From positions 141,127 to 205,126 of the forward strand of contig NZ_KE159717.1 of assembly GCF_000403455.2 (NCBI RefSeq): DNA of 64,000 nt. The letters are read 5' to 3'. Position numbers and translations under genes: made by a program. The DNA is from Dorea sp. 5-2 (GTDB lineage Bacteria; Bacillota; Clostridia; Lachnospirales; Lachnospiraceae). This document shows, one piece after another, positions 34,796-42,958 of the stretch. Below the pieces are notes generated by a model. It saw nothing but the letters and a program-made list of their open reading frames with translations. It had not been told where the DNA came from and ran no database searches. Each line of letters starts with the position of its first letter. The first letter of the stretch is position 1.

Positions 34796-34813
34796 ACTGA
34801 CAAATTGTCAATT
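34796..34813. promoter_or_regulatory. TetR operator in its own promoter
   Basis: ACTGACAAATTGTCAATT, matching the operators at 34012 and 34071, located 37 bases upstream of the TetR start; fits autoregulation. Confidence 0.7.
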
Positions 34814-34947
34814 AACAATGCATACCATTTTACTTACCGCGGCAGCCTTGTCCGCTATGATTGATTCCAGGCGGTGAAAAACGAAAAACTCTCCAAAATA
34901 GATACGCTGAAAAAACAATACTGGAATCAACAGCTAAAAAATGGCAC
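34814..34947 (+). other. Short gene relic
   Basis: The stretch reads, with a frame change, LTAAALSAMIDS and then NEKLSKIDTLKKQYWNQQ before a stop near 34953. It resembles the end of a protein-coding gene, but I cannot name the family. No start or ribosome site. Confidence 0.3.
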
Positions 34948-34994
34948 TTGACTTTTATTGTAATATCACTTATTATAAGTATACTTATAATAAG
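34948..34994 (+). promoter_or_regulatory. Promoter with perfect 26-bp palindrome
   Basis: TTGACT (34948-34953), 17-base spacer, TATTAT (34971-34976). A perfect 26-bp palindrome at 34969-34994, half-site CTTATTATAAGTA, covers the -10 box. Likely operator of the MarR regulator encoded by the second gene. Confidence 0.75.
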
Positions 34995-35005
34995 GAGGAG
35001 AAAAT

Positions 35006-35407
35006 ATGTTTACCTATGAAAAATCTGTTACAGGCAAAGCTGACATTGAAAAGGTCTGGGAACTCTATTCCGATGTAACCCAGTGGAATTTGTGGGACGA
35101 AAGCGTTAAATCTGTCCAACTCTCCGGCCCCTTTTGTGCTGGTACTTACGGTGTTATGGAAATGACTCACGGACCGAACTTGCCTATCGTGCTGACCGAG
35201 TGCTCGGATAAGAAAAGTTTCACAACAAAATCCGAACTTGGCCCTATTACAGTCACATTTGGACATCTCTTGAAAGAGGACACAAATGGAGTTACGATTA
35301 CACATACCGTTACCATTGAGGGCGGAGAAGAAAACCAAATGAAAGGTATGGGGGAAGGCATCGCGGCAGGAATACCTGGTTGTCTACGCAAGCTCTTTTC
35401 CGCATAA
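35006..35407 (+). CDS. SRPBCC family protein
   Basis: Protein of 133 residues with the START/polyketide-cyclase-like SRPBCC fold, a hydrophobic-ligand cavity domain. The start FTYEKSVTGKADIEKVWELYSDVTQW, then GPFCAGTYGVM, and the final helix MKGMGEGIAAGIPGCLRKL support this. AAGGAGGAG precedes the ATG. First gene of a two-gene unit with a MarR regulator 10 bases on, under a promoter whose -10 is covered by a perfect palindrome. May bind the compound sensed by MarR; ligand unknown. Confidence 0.85.
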   Translation: MFTYEKSVTGKADIEKVWELYSDVTQWNLWDESVKSVQLSGPFCAGTYGVMEMTHGPNLPIVLTECSDKKSFTTKSELGPITVTFGHLLKEDTNGVTITHTVTIEGGEENQMKGMGEGIAAGIPGCLRKLFSA

Positions 35408-35416
35408 TATGTTATT

Positions 35417-35866
35417 ATGAAGTTTGCAGAATGTAAAAACCACAAAGAAAGTATAGGACTACTCTTTTGGCAGTCATCTATGCTTTGGCAAAGGAAAATT
35501 AAGCAGATATTACAGCCATACAATCTAACACATACACAGTTTGTAATTTTAGCTGTAATAGAAGAACTTTCTGAACAGGAAGTATGTATTACACAAAAAA
35601 AGATTTCTGATTTTTCTATGATTGATGTTATGACTGTATCTTCTACCGTTAGACTGCTTGAGAAAAAAGGGCTGATCTATCGTTTACCGCATAAGACAGA
35701 TACAAGGGCAAATTCCATTTCCAATACTGAGGAAGGAAAAAACTGTTTGAAACAAGCGGTTATAGATGTTGAAGGGATTGATAAAGCCTTTTTCTTTAGT
35801 ACTAATAAGGAAAATGCGCAGTTTCAAAATATGTTGTCACAGTTATTGTGTAAAAATTCGGAATGA
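35417..35866 (+). CDS. MarR family regulator
   Basis: Winged-helix regulator of 149 residues: LTHTQFVILAVIEELSEQE starts the helix-turn-helix, STVRLLEKKGLIYRLPHKTDTRAN is the recognition helix and wing with the conserved Asp-Thr-Arg. No good ribosome site is seen before the ATG, so translation may depend on coupling to the SRPBCC gene. It probably binds the 26-bp palindrome at 34969-34994 and represses the unit until a ligand appears. Confidence 0.87.
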   Translation: MKFAECKNHKESIGLLFWQSSMLWQRKIKQILQPYNLTHTQFVILAVIEELSEQEVCITQKKISDFSMIDVMTVSSTVRLLEKKGLIYRLPHKTDTRANSISNTEEGKNCLKQAVIDVEGIDKAFFFSTNKENAQFQNMLSQLLCKNSE

Positions 35867-35869
35867 ACG

Positions 35870-36140
35870 TGTATCAGCTACCAGAGTTGATTTTACCAAA
35901 ATGCTAGAAGCCCATAAAGGAACCCTTGCCTTAACTCGCTTGAAATATACTATCTGAATTAGATCCGAATATATTTCTTCCGGGTCATCGAAAATGGCTT
36001 GGAGGACTTTCTGAATGGTCATTAGAATCAAGCTTTAGAGCATGTGGATCATGTTCATCGCACCATCCGGCTGTACGGCAAGTGTACCGACATATCCTCC
36101 GGCATAAGACCAAGTCTGCTTAGGAGGTTTTGGATATTAC
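35870..36140. other. Intergenic region
   Basis: About 270 bases without a gene I can support. Short open frames on both strands look like degraded coding sequence (a minus-strand MTIQKVLQAIFDDPEEIYSD segment near 36019), but no family is recognised. Confidence 0.35.
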
Positions 36141-37034
36141 CTAAAACGGAAGCGTTATCTGCGTAACCTTATATGGTCTTTTATACTGGCTTATAATATC
36201 CTCCATGCGGTATACAATCTGTCTTTTCTGACATTCTTCCGAGAAATATTCCCACAGTTTTCTCGCCTGTGGGCTGGTGCATTCATAGTATTCCCCATAC
36301 CTTTTTCGGTAGGCTGCCACCAGACCCTCTCCTGGAAACTGTTCGTTAAGTTTCTGAAAATACCATGCCCTCTGATTGCCCCGCAAAGTCATGCCAAATG
36401 CAGGATAGATAAATTTAACCCCTGTATCCTCTGCCTTCCGGATAATCTCACCGATATTTTCCCGGTTGTCCTCAATAAAAGGCAGAACCGGCATGAGCAA
36501 AATGCCTGTATAAAGCCCTGCTCTGGCAAGCTTTTCTATCATTTCAAAGCGCTCCGTCGGGCGTGAAACGTTCGGTTCTATCTTCTCTGCCAAATCATCC
36601 CTTGCCGTTGTGATTGTAATCTTCAAAAGCACTGGAGAATGTTCTGCGATACTCTGCAGAATATCAATATCCCGGGAAAGCAACGAACTTTTTGTCGCAA
36701 TCGCCGCGCCAAACCCAAACGCATCACACAATTCCAACGCATGCCTTGAAAGTTCAAGTTCCCGTTCAAAGGGATTATATGGGTCGCTCATGGCTCCGGT
36801 TCCTACCACCCCGCTTCTTGTTTTTCTGCGCAAATCATCCCTGATGATCCGCAGCGCATTCTCCTTAACGCGCACCTTGTCAAAATCATCTACTCCATAG
36901 CACTCCGAACGGCTGTCGCAATAAATACAGCCGTGACAGCAGCCCTTGTAAATATTCATATTGTAATCAATCCCAAACCATTTTGCAGGAGCCTTCGTTT
37001 TCGTTACGATTGTCTTTGCAGGGATATATTCCAT
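36141..37034 (-). CDS. SPL-family radical SAM protein
   Basis: Radical SAM enzyme of 297 residues related to spore photoproduct lyase and Rv2578c-type proteins. The Fe-S cluster motif is CCHGCIYCDSRSEC near residue 32 (CxxxCxxC pattern), followed by GTGAMSDPYNPFE and the SAM-binding region ITITTARDDLAEKIEPNVSRP near 140. Full length for this group. GGAGG lies before the ATG. The function of these non-SPL members is unknown; DNA repair is only a family-level guess. Downstream of a GrpB remnant on the same strand. Confidence 0.87.
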   Translation of the reverse strand: MEYIPAKTIVTKTKAPAKWFGIDYNMNIYKGCCHGCIYCDSRSECYGVDDFDKVRVKENALRIIRDDLRRKTRSGVVGTGAMSDPYNPFERELELSRHALELCDAFGFGAAIATKSSLLSRDIDILQSIAEHSPVLLKITITTARDDLAEKIEPNVSRPTERFEMIEKLARAGLYTGILLMPVLPFIEDNRENIGEIIRKAEDTGVKFIYPAFGMTLRGNQRAWYFQKLNEQFPGEGLVAAYRKRYGEYYECTSPQARKLWEYFSEECQKRQIVYRMEDIISQYKRPYKVTQITLPF

Positions 37035-37060
37035 CTGTTTCCTCCAAGTTCCAGTCCTAG

Positions 37061-37348
37061 TTACATTGTTTTAAAAACTGCAATATCCTTCGCTATTAAA
37101 GTGTATTTCTTTACAAAATCTGTTTTTGCATCCGTATAGCTATCACGGTTATGCTCGTATTGCTTCCATAACCCAAGTTTTAACTTTTCATATTCTTTGG
37201 CTGTATCAGGGTATTGATTCAAATAATCACGGAAATACAGTTCATCGTTATCGCCTTCCCTGCGCAAATGCAGATGAAAAACCTTCTCTGCAAAGCCCTT
37301 TTCCGTATATCCTTTATTAAACGATAAGCGCCGGCTGTTTTCTGACAT
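37061..37348 (-). pseudogene. GrpB (UPF0157) C-terminal fragment
   Basis: Ninety-five codons matching the C-terminal half of GrpB/UPF0157 nucleotidyltransferase-like proteins: NKGYTEKGFAEKVFHLHLR, then DELYFRDYLNQYPDTAKEYE and a YTDAKTDFVKKY tail. The N-terminal nucleotidyltransferase half (family length about 170) is missing and there is no ribosome site before the first ATG, which corresponds to an internal Met. Therefore a 5'-truncated gene. Confidence 0.75.
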
Positions 37349-37403
37349 GCATAAATACCCTGCAGAAGTAAGATATTATCCATATCTCTCAGCTCTTATC
37401 TCT

Positions 37404-37865
37404 TTACAGCTTTTTAATCGGAAAAAACATATATCCCTTTCCAGTCTGCGGACAAGTAAAATCATGAACTGCCCCTGTCAGTTGAAGACCATTATCTCCC
37501 AGATACTTTATCACCTCTGAAAAAGTGTCCTCATTTTCACGTTCCGCATAAATATATTCATAGCCGGGAACCACCCACTTTGTCCACCCGTCAGGAGCTT
37601 CTGCATCATCATTACATTCTACTCCGGCAAGATAAAGCCCCTTGCAAAAGTCCTCCCACGGATGAAAAGACCGGGAAAAATCAGACATTGCTCCCCATAT
37701 GCCAGCGATATTGCCATTTTCGTCTTTCTTTGCCAAATGCTGAACTTCTCCAAAATGAGAATTTGCATCATCCCAAAGCTTTTGGATAAATCCTTCTCCA
37801 TCTGATGTTGAACCCTCTTTTCCTATCACAACAAAAGAGGCTTTTTTGCATTTATCAATCTTCAT
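37404..37865 (-). CDS. GyrI-like/effector-binding domain protein
   Basis: Protein of 153 residues with the GyrI-like (AraC effector-binding) fold without a DNA-binding domain: SFVVIGKEGSTSDGEGFIQKLWDDAN at the start, GIWGAMSDFSRSF in the middle and GYEYIYAERENEDTFSEVIKYL near the end. Stand-alone members bind small hydrophobic compounds. GAGGGAT precedes the ATG at 37865. Located in a minus-strand run with GNAT and DUF3795 genes. Ligand unknown. Confidence 0.82.
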   Translation of the reverse strand: MKIDKCKKASFVVIGKEGSTSDGEGFIQKLWDDANSHFGEVQHLAKKDENGNIAGIWGAMSDFSRSFHPWEDFCKGLYLAGVECNDDAEAPDGWTKWVVPGYEYIYAERENEDTFSEVIKYLGDNGLQLTGAVHDFTCPQTGKGYMFFPIKKL

Positions 37866-37900
37866 ATTTCTTATCCCTCTTGATTTCATTTATCGATTCT

Positions 37901-38386
37901 TTACGATACTATAATTTCATAATGTATTCTTTGCCCCGCATATTCGGAGAATGTTTCCTCACTCTTTTTTACAAACTGAAATCCCACACTTTCATAAGTG
38001 TGCTGAGCGGGAACGCAAATCTCATTTGTCCAAACAACTATCTTTTTTGCTCCCTGCGCAATCATACGCTGAACCGCTTCCTGCATTTGTCGTTTCCCAT
38101 AGCCGTTTCCCTTGTATTCCGTCAAAATGCAGTTGTGCCCGACTTCTGCTGATTCAGGCAGGTTTGTCGGATTCCATGAAACAAATCCAACGGGCTTTCC
38201 TTCCAGAACTGTCATAAACCCGCTAACCTCGGCAATATGGGGATTATCATAAAAAAAATCATCAAAGTCCTGCCATTGGTTATGCCAATTAAGCTCGAAT
38301 TTCGGCTCAAAAGAATAACTGTCTTTCAACAAGGCGGCAAGCGTTCCCCGAGGAAATTCTGTTATTTTCTTAAATTCAATATCCAC
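37901..38386 (-). CDS. GNAT family N-acetyltransferase
   Basis: Acetyltransferase of 161 residues. Acetyl-CoA loop EYKGNGYGKRQMQEAVQRM near residue 93; VGFVSWNPTNLPESAEVGHNCI is the core strand, and PAQHTYESVGFQF the C-terminal helix. The start is GTG with GAGGTAGAGAG upstream. It follows the DUF3795 gene by 7 bases, so they are co-transcribed. Acceptor unknown. Confidence 0.85.
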   Translation of the reverse strand: MDIEFKKITEFPRGTLAALLKDSYSFEPKFELNWHNQWQDFDDFFYDNPHIAEVSGFMTVLEGKPVGFVSWNPTNLPESAEVGHNCILTEYKGNGYGKRQMQEAVQRMIAQGAKKIVVWTNEICVPAQHTYESVGFQFVKKSEETFSEYAGQRIHYEIIVS

Positions 38387-38393
38387 TTTCTCT

Positions 38394-38780
38394 CTACCTC
38401 ACCAATAAATCAGGGGCATTTTTAATAAACGCAATTAACTCTTCCAAATCAGTAAAACCATCATAATCTCCATATATCCCCTCTCTATGATAGACAACTC
38501 CGTTTTTTTCATTTCTTTCAAGGCAATCAAGCAAAGTTTCCAAACCATATCTTTTAGCAAATATCGTAAATCCATATGGCTTGAGCTTTGCTAAAAGTCC
38601 CTTTTTACAATCAATTTCACATAAAAAACAATTTGATATCCCTTTTTTGATGGAACAAGTACGATTTTCACACCATTCTTTATCAGGACATTCACCAGAG
38701 TTACAGCCATTGCAGCCGACATTCTCAGAGCATAAACAGCAAGCAAGTCCACATCTTGCAATCCCAAGTTCTCTTTTCAC
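38394..38780 (-). CDS. DUF3795 Cys-rich protein
   Basis: Paralog of the protein at 2609-2983, 128 residues: KRELGIARCGLACCLCSENVGC and further Cys pairs, then PYGFTIFAKRYGLETLLDCLERNEK and DLEELIAFIK. The GTG at 38780 has GGAGGTGG at the right distance and matches the Met of the paralog; an in-frame ATG further upstream (38828) is not needed. Possible metal or Fe-S protein; function unknown. Co-directional with the GNAT downstream. Confidence 0.8.
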   Translation of the reverse strand: MKRELGIARCGLACCLCSENVGCNGCNSGECPDKEWCENRTCSIKKGISNCFLCEIDCKKGLLAKLKPYGFTIFAKRYGLETLLDCLERNEKNGVVYHREGIYGDYDGFTDLEELIAFIKNAPDLLVR

Positions 38781-38904
38781 CCAAACGCCACCTCCATATT
38801 GCAATTTCCAATCTTCATATTCTTTCATCTGATTTCACAATTCATAATTGAGCATTAAACCTTGCCAAAACAATGATATCTCCTGACGATAAATTTTAAT
38901 TATA

Positions 38905-39198
38905 TTACATCCCTGCATAAACCATAAGTCCAAATCCACTCACAAAACAAACCCCAAATGCAGTCCAACCCCATCCAGTTTGCGTAATAAAATCTATAAT
39001 TCCTGTAAGAATGATTCCTATTCCAATTATGATTGCACCTTTTCCCATAAGCGCAGTATACTCTTTTTTATCTGCCTCCGCCACATTCTTATAATGGTAG
39101 TCATGTATGAGATTTATCTTCTCCCTTTTCCAAATGGACCAGCCGACAATCAAAAATATAATACCAATTATTGACAAAACGTTCAGTTCCAGCAGCAT
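38905..39198 (-). CDS. DUF3784-like small membrane protein
   Basis: Protein of 97 residues with three hydrophobic segments: an N-terminal helix (VLSIIGIIFLIVGWSIW), a polar loop with KREKINLIHDYHYKNVAEADKKEY, and two further helices ending in GLMVYAGM. This fits DUF3784. GAAGGG precedes the ATG at 39198. It is the intact counterpart of the broken copy at 12546-12769. Function unknown. Confidence 0.7.
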   Translation of the reverse strand: MLLELNVLSIIGIIFLIVGWSIWKREKINLIHDYHYKNVAEADKKEYTALMGKGAIIIGIGIILTGIIDFITQTGWGWTAFGVCFVSGFGLMVYAGM

Positions 39199-39222
39199 TC
39201 CATACCCTTCCATGATTTGATA

Positions 39223-39625
39223 TTATTCATTTTTTCTTGTGTCTATAACATTCTCCATTCCGCGCGGTGCTATGTACTGGGTCATAATATCCTCTGGAAT
39301 CGTAATTTCATACTCACAGGTCAAATCTTTGTTCAGCACAGAACGTACCACTCTGCTCTCAAGTTCCCGGTTTAATTCAATAAAACGTTCTGTCTCTGTT
39401 TTCAATGCTTTTGAAGAAACATATCTAAATCACCGATTTCAAGAAACTCTTCCCTTGCCCACGCAGACTGAGACGGATGTATTCCATGCCGCACTCTGTA
39501 TAGAATTTTCCGTACAGTTTTTTCGTCTGCCATCGCTTCCAACCGACATATAAATGTATGCATATTGCAGCACTTGCAGCCAGCCTCGGTTTCCATATCC
39601 GGCAAAACAAGACCATCTGTTAGAA
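39223..39625 (-). pseudogene. Unidentified Cys-containing protein, second copy, frameshifted and 5' truncated
   Basis: Copy of 12816-13174. Here the part from DGLVLPDMETEAGCKC to FLEIGDLDMFLQKH is in one frame. A missing base (TG where TGG would read Trp) shifts the rest (KTETERFIELNRELESRVVR to the end) into another. The first about 30 residues are absent because the sequence runs straight into the end of the upstream acetyltransferase gene. Together the two copies let the ancestral protein be reconstructed. Family not recognised. Confidence 0.6.
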
Positions 39626-39633
39626 TCCATTGT

Positions 39634-40116
39634 TCAAAAGCTTGCAAGATTAGACAGTGTATCGCCAGTAATCCGATATACCGTCCAATCATCCATAGGC
39701 TCTGCCCCCAGCGAAAGATAGAAATCAATACCAGGCTTGTTCCAATCAAGACACCACCACTCCAATCGCCCGCACCCACGCTCAACCGCGATAGCCGCCA
39801 GCTTTTTCAGAATCGCCTTTCCATAACCTTTCCCACGATATTCAGGTTTTACAAACAGATCTTCAAGATAGATACCCGCCCTTCCGAGAAACGTAGAGAA
39901 GTTATGAAAGAAAAGCGCAAAACCAATCTCCTCGTCATCCACGACAGCAAAAATGACCTCTGCTTTCTGTTTATCAAAAATCCATTCTTCCAGCGTTTTT
40001 TCATCTGCAACAACTTCATTTATCATTTTTTCATAGGCTGCAAGGTCTTTTATAAATTGTAGAATTAAAGAAATATCATCCCTTTTTGCATATCTAAATG
40101 TAAATTTTTCGCTCAT
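39634..40116 (-). CDS. SSAT-like GNAT acetyltransferase
   Basis: Acetyltransferase of 160 residues close to the spermidine/spermine-thialysine N-acetyltransferase type: RAGIYLEDLFVKPEYRGKGYGKAILKKLA near residue 77-105 carries the acetyl-CoA loop, CGRLEWWCLDWNKPGIDFYLSLGA the substrate region with the usual WxxLDWN pattern. Full length and intact, unlike the copy at 13254-13639. GAAGGG lies before the ATG. Likely acetylates a polyamine or lysine analogue; inferred from the family only. Confidence 0.88.
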   Translation of the reverse strand: MSEKFTFRYAKRDDISLILQFIKDLAAYEKMINEVVADEKTLEEWIFDKQKAEVIFAVVDDEEIGFALFFHNFSTFLGRAGIYLEDLFVKPEYRGKGYGKAILKKLAAIAVERGCGRLEWWCLDWNKPGIDFYLSLGAEPMDDWTVYRITGDTLSNLASF

Positions 40117-40167
40117 TAACGTATTTTCCCTTCGTAAACTATATTTTTCTCCCTGCTTTTAGCCGTT

Positions 40168-40299
40168 TCACATTGCAAACAGATGCACTAATATTAAGTT
40201 ATCCTTGATAAACAATTCTTCTTGGTTTTCTGCCATATGGTCGCATATCTGCATTATAGATGGTTGCCTAAACTGTATTTCCATTTTACATGTCCCCAT
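40168..40299 (-). CDS. Small hypothetical protein
   Basis: Open frame of 43 codons (begins MGTCKMEIQFRQPSIMQICD, then a short helical tail) with AAGGAAATG upstream and only 15 bases after the SRPBCC stop. No homology recognised and no counterpart in the other copy of this block, so it could be a gene fragment. Reported for completeness. Confidence 0.3.
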   Translation of the reverse strand: MGTCKMEIQFRQPSIMQICDHMAENQEELFIKDNLILVHLFAM

Positions 40300-40314
40300 T
40301 TCTTTTCATTTCCT

Positions 40315-40710
40315 TTAACTCCTAATAGCCTCTTTTAAATCTGCAATATATTTTGCCTGTTGCTTTTTTAGGTAGCCCTTTACAAACAGGTTCATAATGG
40401 GATTTTTTACCTGGACTTCTTCTGTAAAAGTAATCTGTGTCCCACCGTCCCGTTTCTCGAACAGGCCGATCCAGTTTCCGCACATGTTCTTATTCTCCAT
40501 AGCAAATCGATATATTTGATAAGGCTCTTTCTCTGTGATACGGAAACGGATCACAAATCCTTCCTTTGTATATTCATCAAAGCACGTTTCATTAATCACT
40601 TCAATTCTAGACAAATCGCTACGCCATCTATAATTTTTATTATCCGTAACAATATCCCAGACCGTCTTGCAGTCACAAGGAAATTCCGCTACGACTGTGA
40701 ACCGTTTCAT
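40315..40710 (-). CDS. SRPBCC family protein
   Basis: Protein of 131 residues with the SRPBCC fold: MKRFTVVAEFPCDCKTVWDI at the start, RWRSDLSRIEVIN, GTQITFTEEVQVKNPIMNLF and a C-terminal helix (YLKKQQAKYIADLKEAI). GAGGGAGGGG precedes the ATG. The gene overlaps the end of the methyltransferase gene by 38 bases, and the C-terminus of that enzyme differs from its paralog at exactly this point, as if the gene had been inserted or joined there. Absent from the other copy of the block. Ligand unknown. Confidence 0.8.
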   Translation of the reverse strand: MKRFTVVAEFPCDCKTVWDIVTDNKNYRWRSDLSRIEVINETCFDEYTKEGFVIRFRITEKEPYQIYRFAMENKNMCGNWIGLFEKRDGGTQITFTEEVQVKNPIMNLFVKGYLKKQQAKYIADLKEAIRS

Positions 40711-41338
40711 CAAATCCCCTCCCTCTTTCAAAATCCATCTGCACAAGTTTCTTCCCATCAGGAAGCAGATGCTTCAATGTCTTGATTTTGTTGTATCCTG
40801 TTTTGTTCATCAAAATCTCCAATGGCCGTTCCTCTATCTGAGCATATATTTTCTCCAACCCATCAAAGGTATGGAGATAAGGTGAATCAGAAACCCAGTT
40901 ATTGTTTATATTAATTTGAATGATACAAGAAACATAATTTGGATTTACATGCAAAATCGCTTCCTGAAAGCATTCGTATCCAATATACTCTATCAGCAAA
41001 TTTGCAATAAGCAAATCTGCTTCTGGCAGCTTGCCTGCGTCTCTCGTCAAATCAAAACATAGACATTTTAAAATCCCTGCTAAATCGGGGTATCTGCGGG
41101 CGGCCTCTTTTAAATAGGAAGAATTTACATCTATACCATATACTCTTCTATATTTATTTTTTCGTATATGCTCAAGACCGTTTCCTACGGCAATGCCTAA
41201 TATCATCACACTGGAAACTGAATAAGCCCCAAGCTGGCCTTTCATCATTTTATTCATCGCCTGCAGCTGCATAACAGTATCTAACTGCATATGTTTTTCA
41301 TAATCATCTAATAAAATTTCTTCCCAAGGGTTAAGCAT
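40673..41338 (-). CDS. Class I SAM-dependent methyltransferase-like protein, second copy
   Basis: Paralog of 13675-14322, 221 residues. The SAM site reads VMILGIAVGNGLEHI (Val where the other copy has Gly in the loop, which might weaken SAM binding), then YGIDVNSSYL. The last 14 residues differ from the paralog and come from the region overlapping the SRPBCC gene. AGGAG lies well before the ATG at 41338. Substrate unknown. Confidence 0.72.
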   Translation of the reverse strand: MLNPWEEILLDDYEKHMQLDTVMQLQAMNKMMKGQLGAYSVSSVMILGIAVGNGLEHIRKNKYRRVYGIDVNSSYLKEAARRYPDLAGILKCLCFDLTRDAGKLPEADLLIANLLIEYIGYECFQEAILHVNPNYVSCIIQININNNWVSDSPYLHTFDGLEKIYAQIEERPLEILMNKTGYNKIKTLKHLLPDGKKLVQMDFERGRGFDETVHSRSGISL

Positions 41339-41376
41339 ATTGTACACTCCTGATCCAAAGACTAAAACTTATATTT

Positions 41377-41828
41377 CTACCGGTAGCCATAAACAATATA
41401 CATCCCATCCTCCGCTTCATATGGAATCGAATATTTCTTCATCCCTTTGATAAACTCCCCTTCCAAATCATGCCAGATTTCTTCATCCTCAATCAGCCTT
41501 CCCCGGTACTTTCTCTCGCAAAATTTCGGCTTAACTTTTACCCATTCTAATGATTTAAAGTCATGACCATTAAAACATTCACTGCAATAGCAAGTGTAAA
41601 ATAAGTCATCGTTTCTTCCGTCCACATCTAAAAGTGTACGATAAGCATAGGGAATTTTTAGAGGCATCTCTTCTACCCACGCGATAAAGGCTGGAAACAC
41701 GCTCCCCGTTTCGCTCTGCAAAATACCAGCCCCAATCTGAATGGTATGTCTGCAATACAAAATGTACATTTCCCCGCCAGCGTACATCAAGTACACGTCC
41801 CTTAGACAATGCCTCTTCTGAAACCTCC
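41377..41828 (-). pseudogene. Unidentified C-terminal gene fragment
   Basis: Open to the left edge of the nucleotidyltransferase remnant. The readable part is AFIAWVEEMPLKIPYAYRTL, then NDDLFYTCYCSECFNGHDFKSLEW and DLEGEFIKGMKKYSIPYEAE, ending at 41377. Before that, a competing frame (GRVLDVRWRGNVHFVLQTYH) looks equally plausible, so a frameshift lies near 41690. No family recognised, no start site: a fused relic. Confidence 0.4.
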
Positions 41829-42172
41829 TTAACGGCCCCATCCAGAAATTGCATAATGATATGTCCGGCCAGTTTCCGAATTTCCACAAGCGGATTCGGC
41901 CCTCTTTCGTGCGGCCGTCTGCGATTTCTGCTTATCAGCCAGATTATCTTTCATTTGAACCTGCAGCCCTCGGAATCTCCCTAGATCCTCTTCCGAAGCA
42001 GAATAAAGAACTTTCACATCTCCGACGAGCGGAAGAAGACCCTCTTCCAAATTTGCAATATTTCGGACACGTTCCCAGTCCATCGGAAAGATGTCATATC
42101 CTACGCCTGCAATCATAAAAGTTCCTGCCAGCCGATACCCCCGTTCTGTCCGGGGAATAAAATAACAATCCT
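41829..42172 (-). pseudogene. Nucleotidyltransferase remnant, second copy
   Basis: Matches the middle of the protein at 14510-15424: CYFIPRTERGY at the left end of the catalytic motif, AGVGYDIFPMDWERVRNIANLEEGLLPL, then NLADKQKSQTAARKRAES and, after a frame change, EIRKLAGHIIMQ. The N-terminal GSxxxG motif is gone (fused directly to the end of the deaminase remnant) and the C-terminal half is replaced by unrelated sequence. Non-functional. Confidence 0.75.
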
Positions 42173-42176
42173 ATAC

Positions 42177-42957
42177 TCACGTAATAATCTCCTCAATACT
42201 TTTCAATCCATTTTCTCGTATATCATCCAACTCTTCCGCTGACAAACATCCCGACTCATATAGGCGCAGGTATTCTTTTGAAACATCCGAATCAAACATC
42301 AGGACATCATCTGAATTAATCGTAACGTCAACCCCGTTCCTATAGAGCAATGAGATCGGATGCTCTTTGAGCTTTTCCACTCTGCCCAGTAATATATTGC
42401 TTGTAGGTGTAATATTAAGACGGATGTGATTATCCGTTAAAAACCTCATAATCCCTTTATCATAAGCCGCTGCTATACCATGCTGTACTTCATCCAACTC
42501 TAACAATTCCACTGCTTTTTGGATATCTTGTGCACTTCCCCATTCTCCAACATTCAGGAGCAATCTTCGCTTTCGCTTCATAAAAAGCATTGATAAGCTC
42601 ATGGATGTCATTTCTAAAAAACTCTCCAAGCCCCCAGACATCCTCTCCAATCTCTAAAACCGTCACACCATCGTTTTTTGCCTGCTGAAAAGTCGCTTCA
42701 ATCAGAAACTTTCTCATATCCGAAGAATCAAATCTTGAACCGATATACTTATCACTCCATCCATTCATTTCCTGCATGGATGAAAGCGGCCTCTCAAGCG
42801 GCATAATCTCTATATTTTTATATCGTTTTATATACTCGCGGCTTCCTCCAAGCACAAAATGATTATGTAAGTCCGCCTTTGCACAAACTCTTATATCTTC
42901 TAAACTATGCCGTTTCAGCCCTTCTATAAATTGACTCATTGTTTTTTTAATCTCCAT
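42177..42957 (-). pseudogene. Adenosine deaminase-like protein, internal deletion
   Basis: N-terminal frame (42957 to about 42550) has the metal motif KADLHNHFVLGG, then YIGSRFDSSDMRKFLIEATF and VTVLEIGEDVWG. C-terminal frame (to 42177) has NVGEWGSAQDIQKAVELLELDEVQHGIAA, LNITPTSN and VTINSDDVLMF, all typical of adenosine deaminases. About 80-90 residues between them are lost, with a frame change near 42550. Start at 42957 immediately follows the upstream GNAT stop. It has no counterpart in the 14-16 kb copy. Confidence 0.8.
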
Positions 42958-42958
42958 T

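Noticed and set aside
35843..36031. Short minus-strand frame overlapping the end of the MarR gene
   Set aside because: No start signal or homology; overlaps the end of a well-supported gene.
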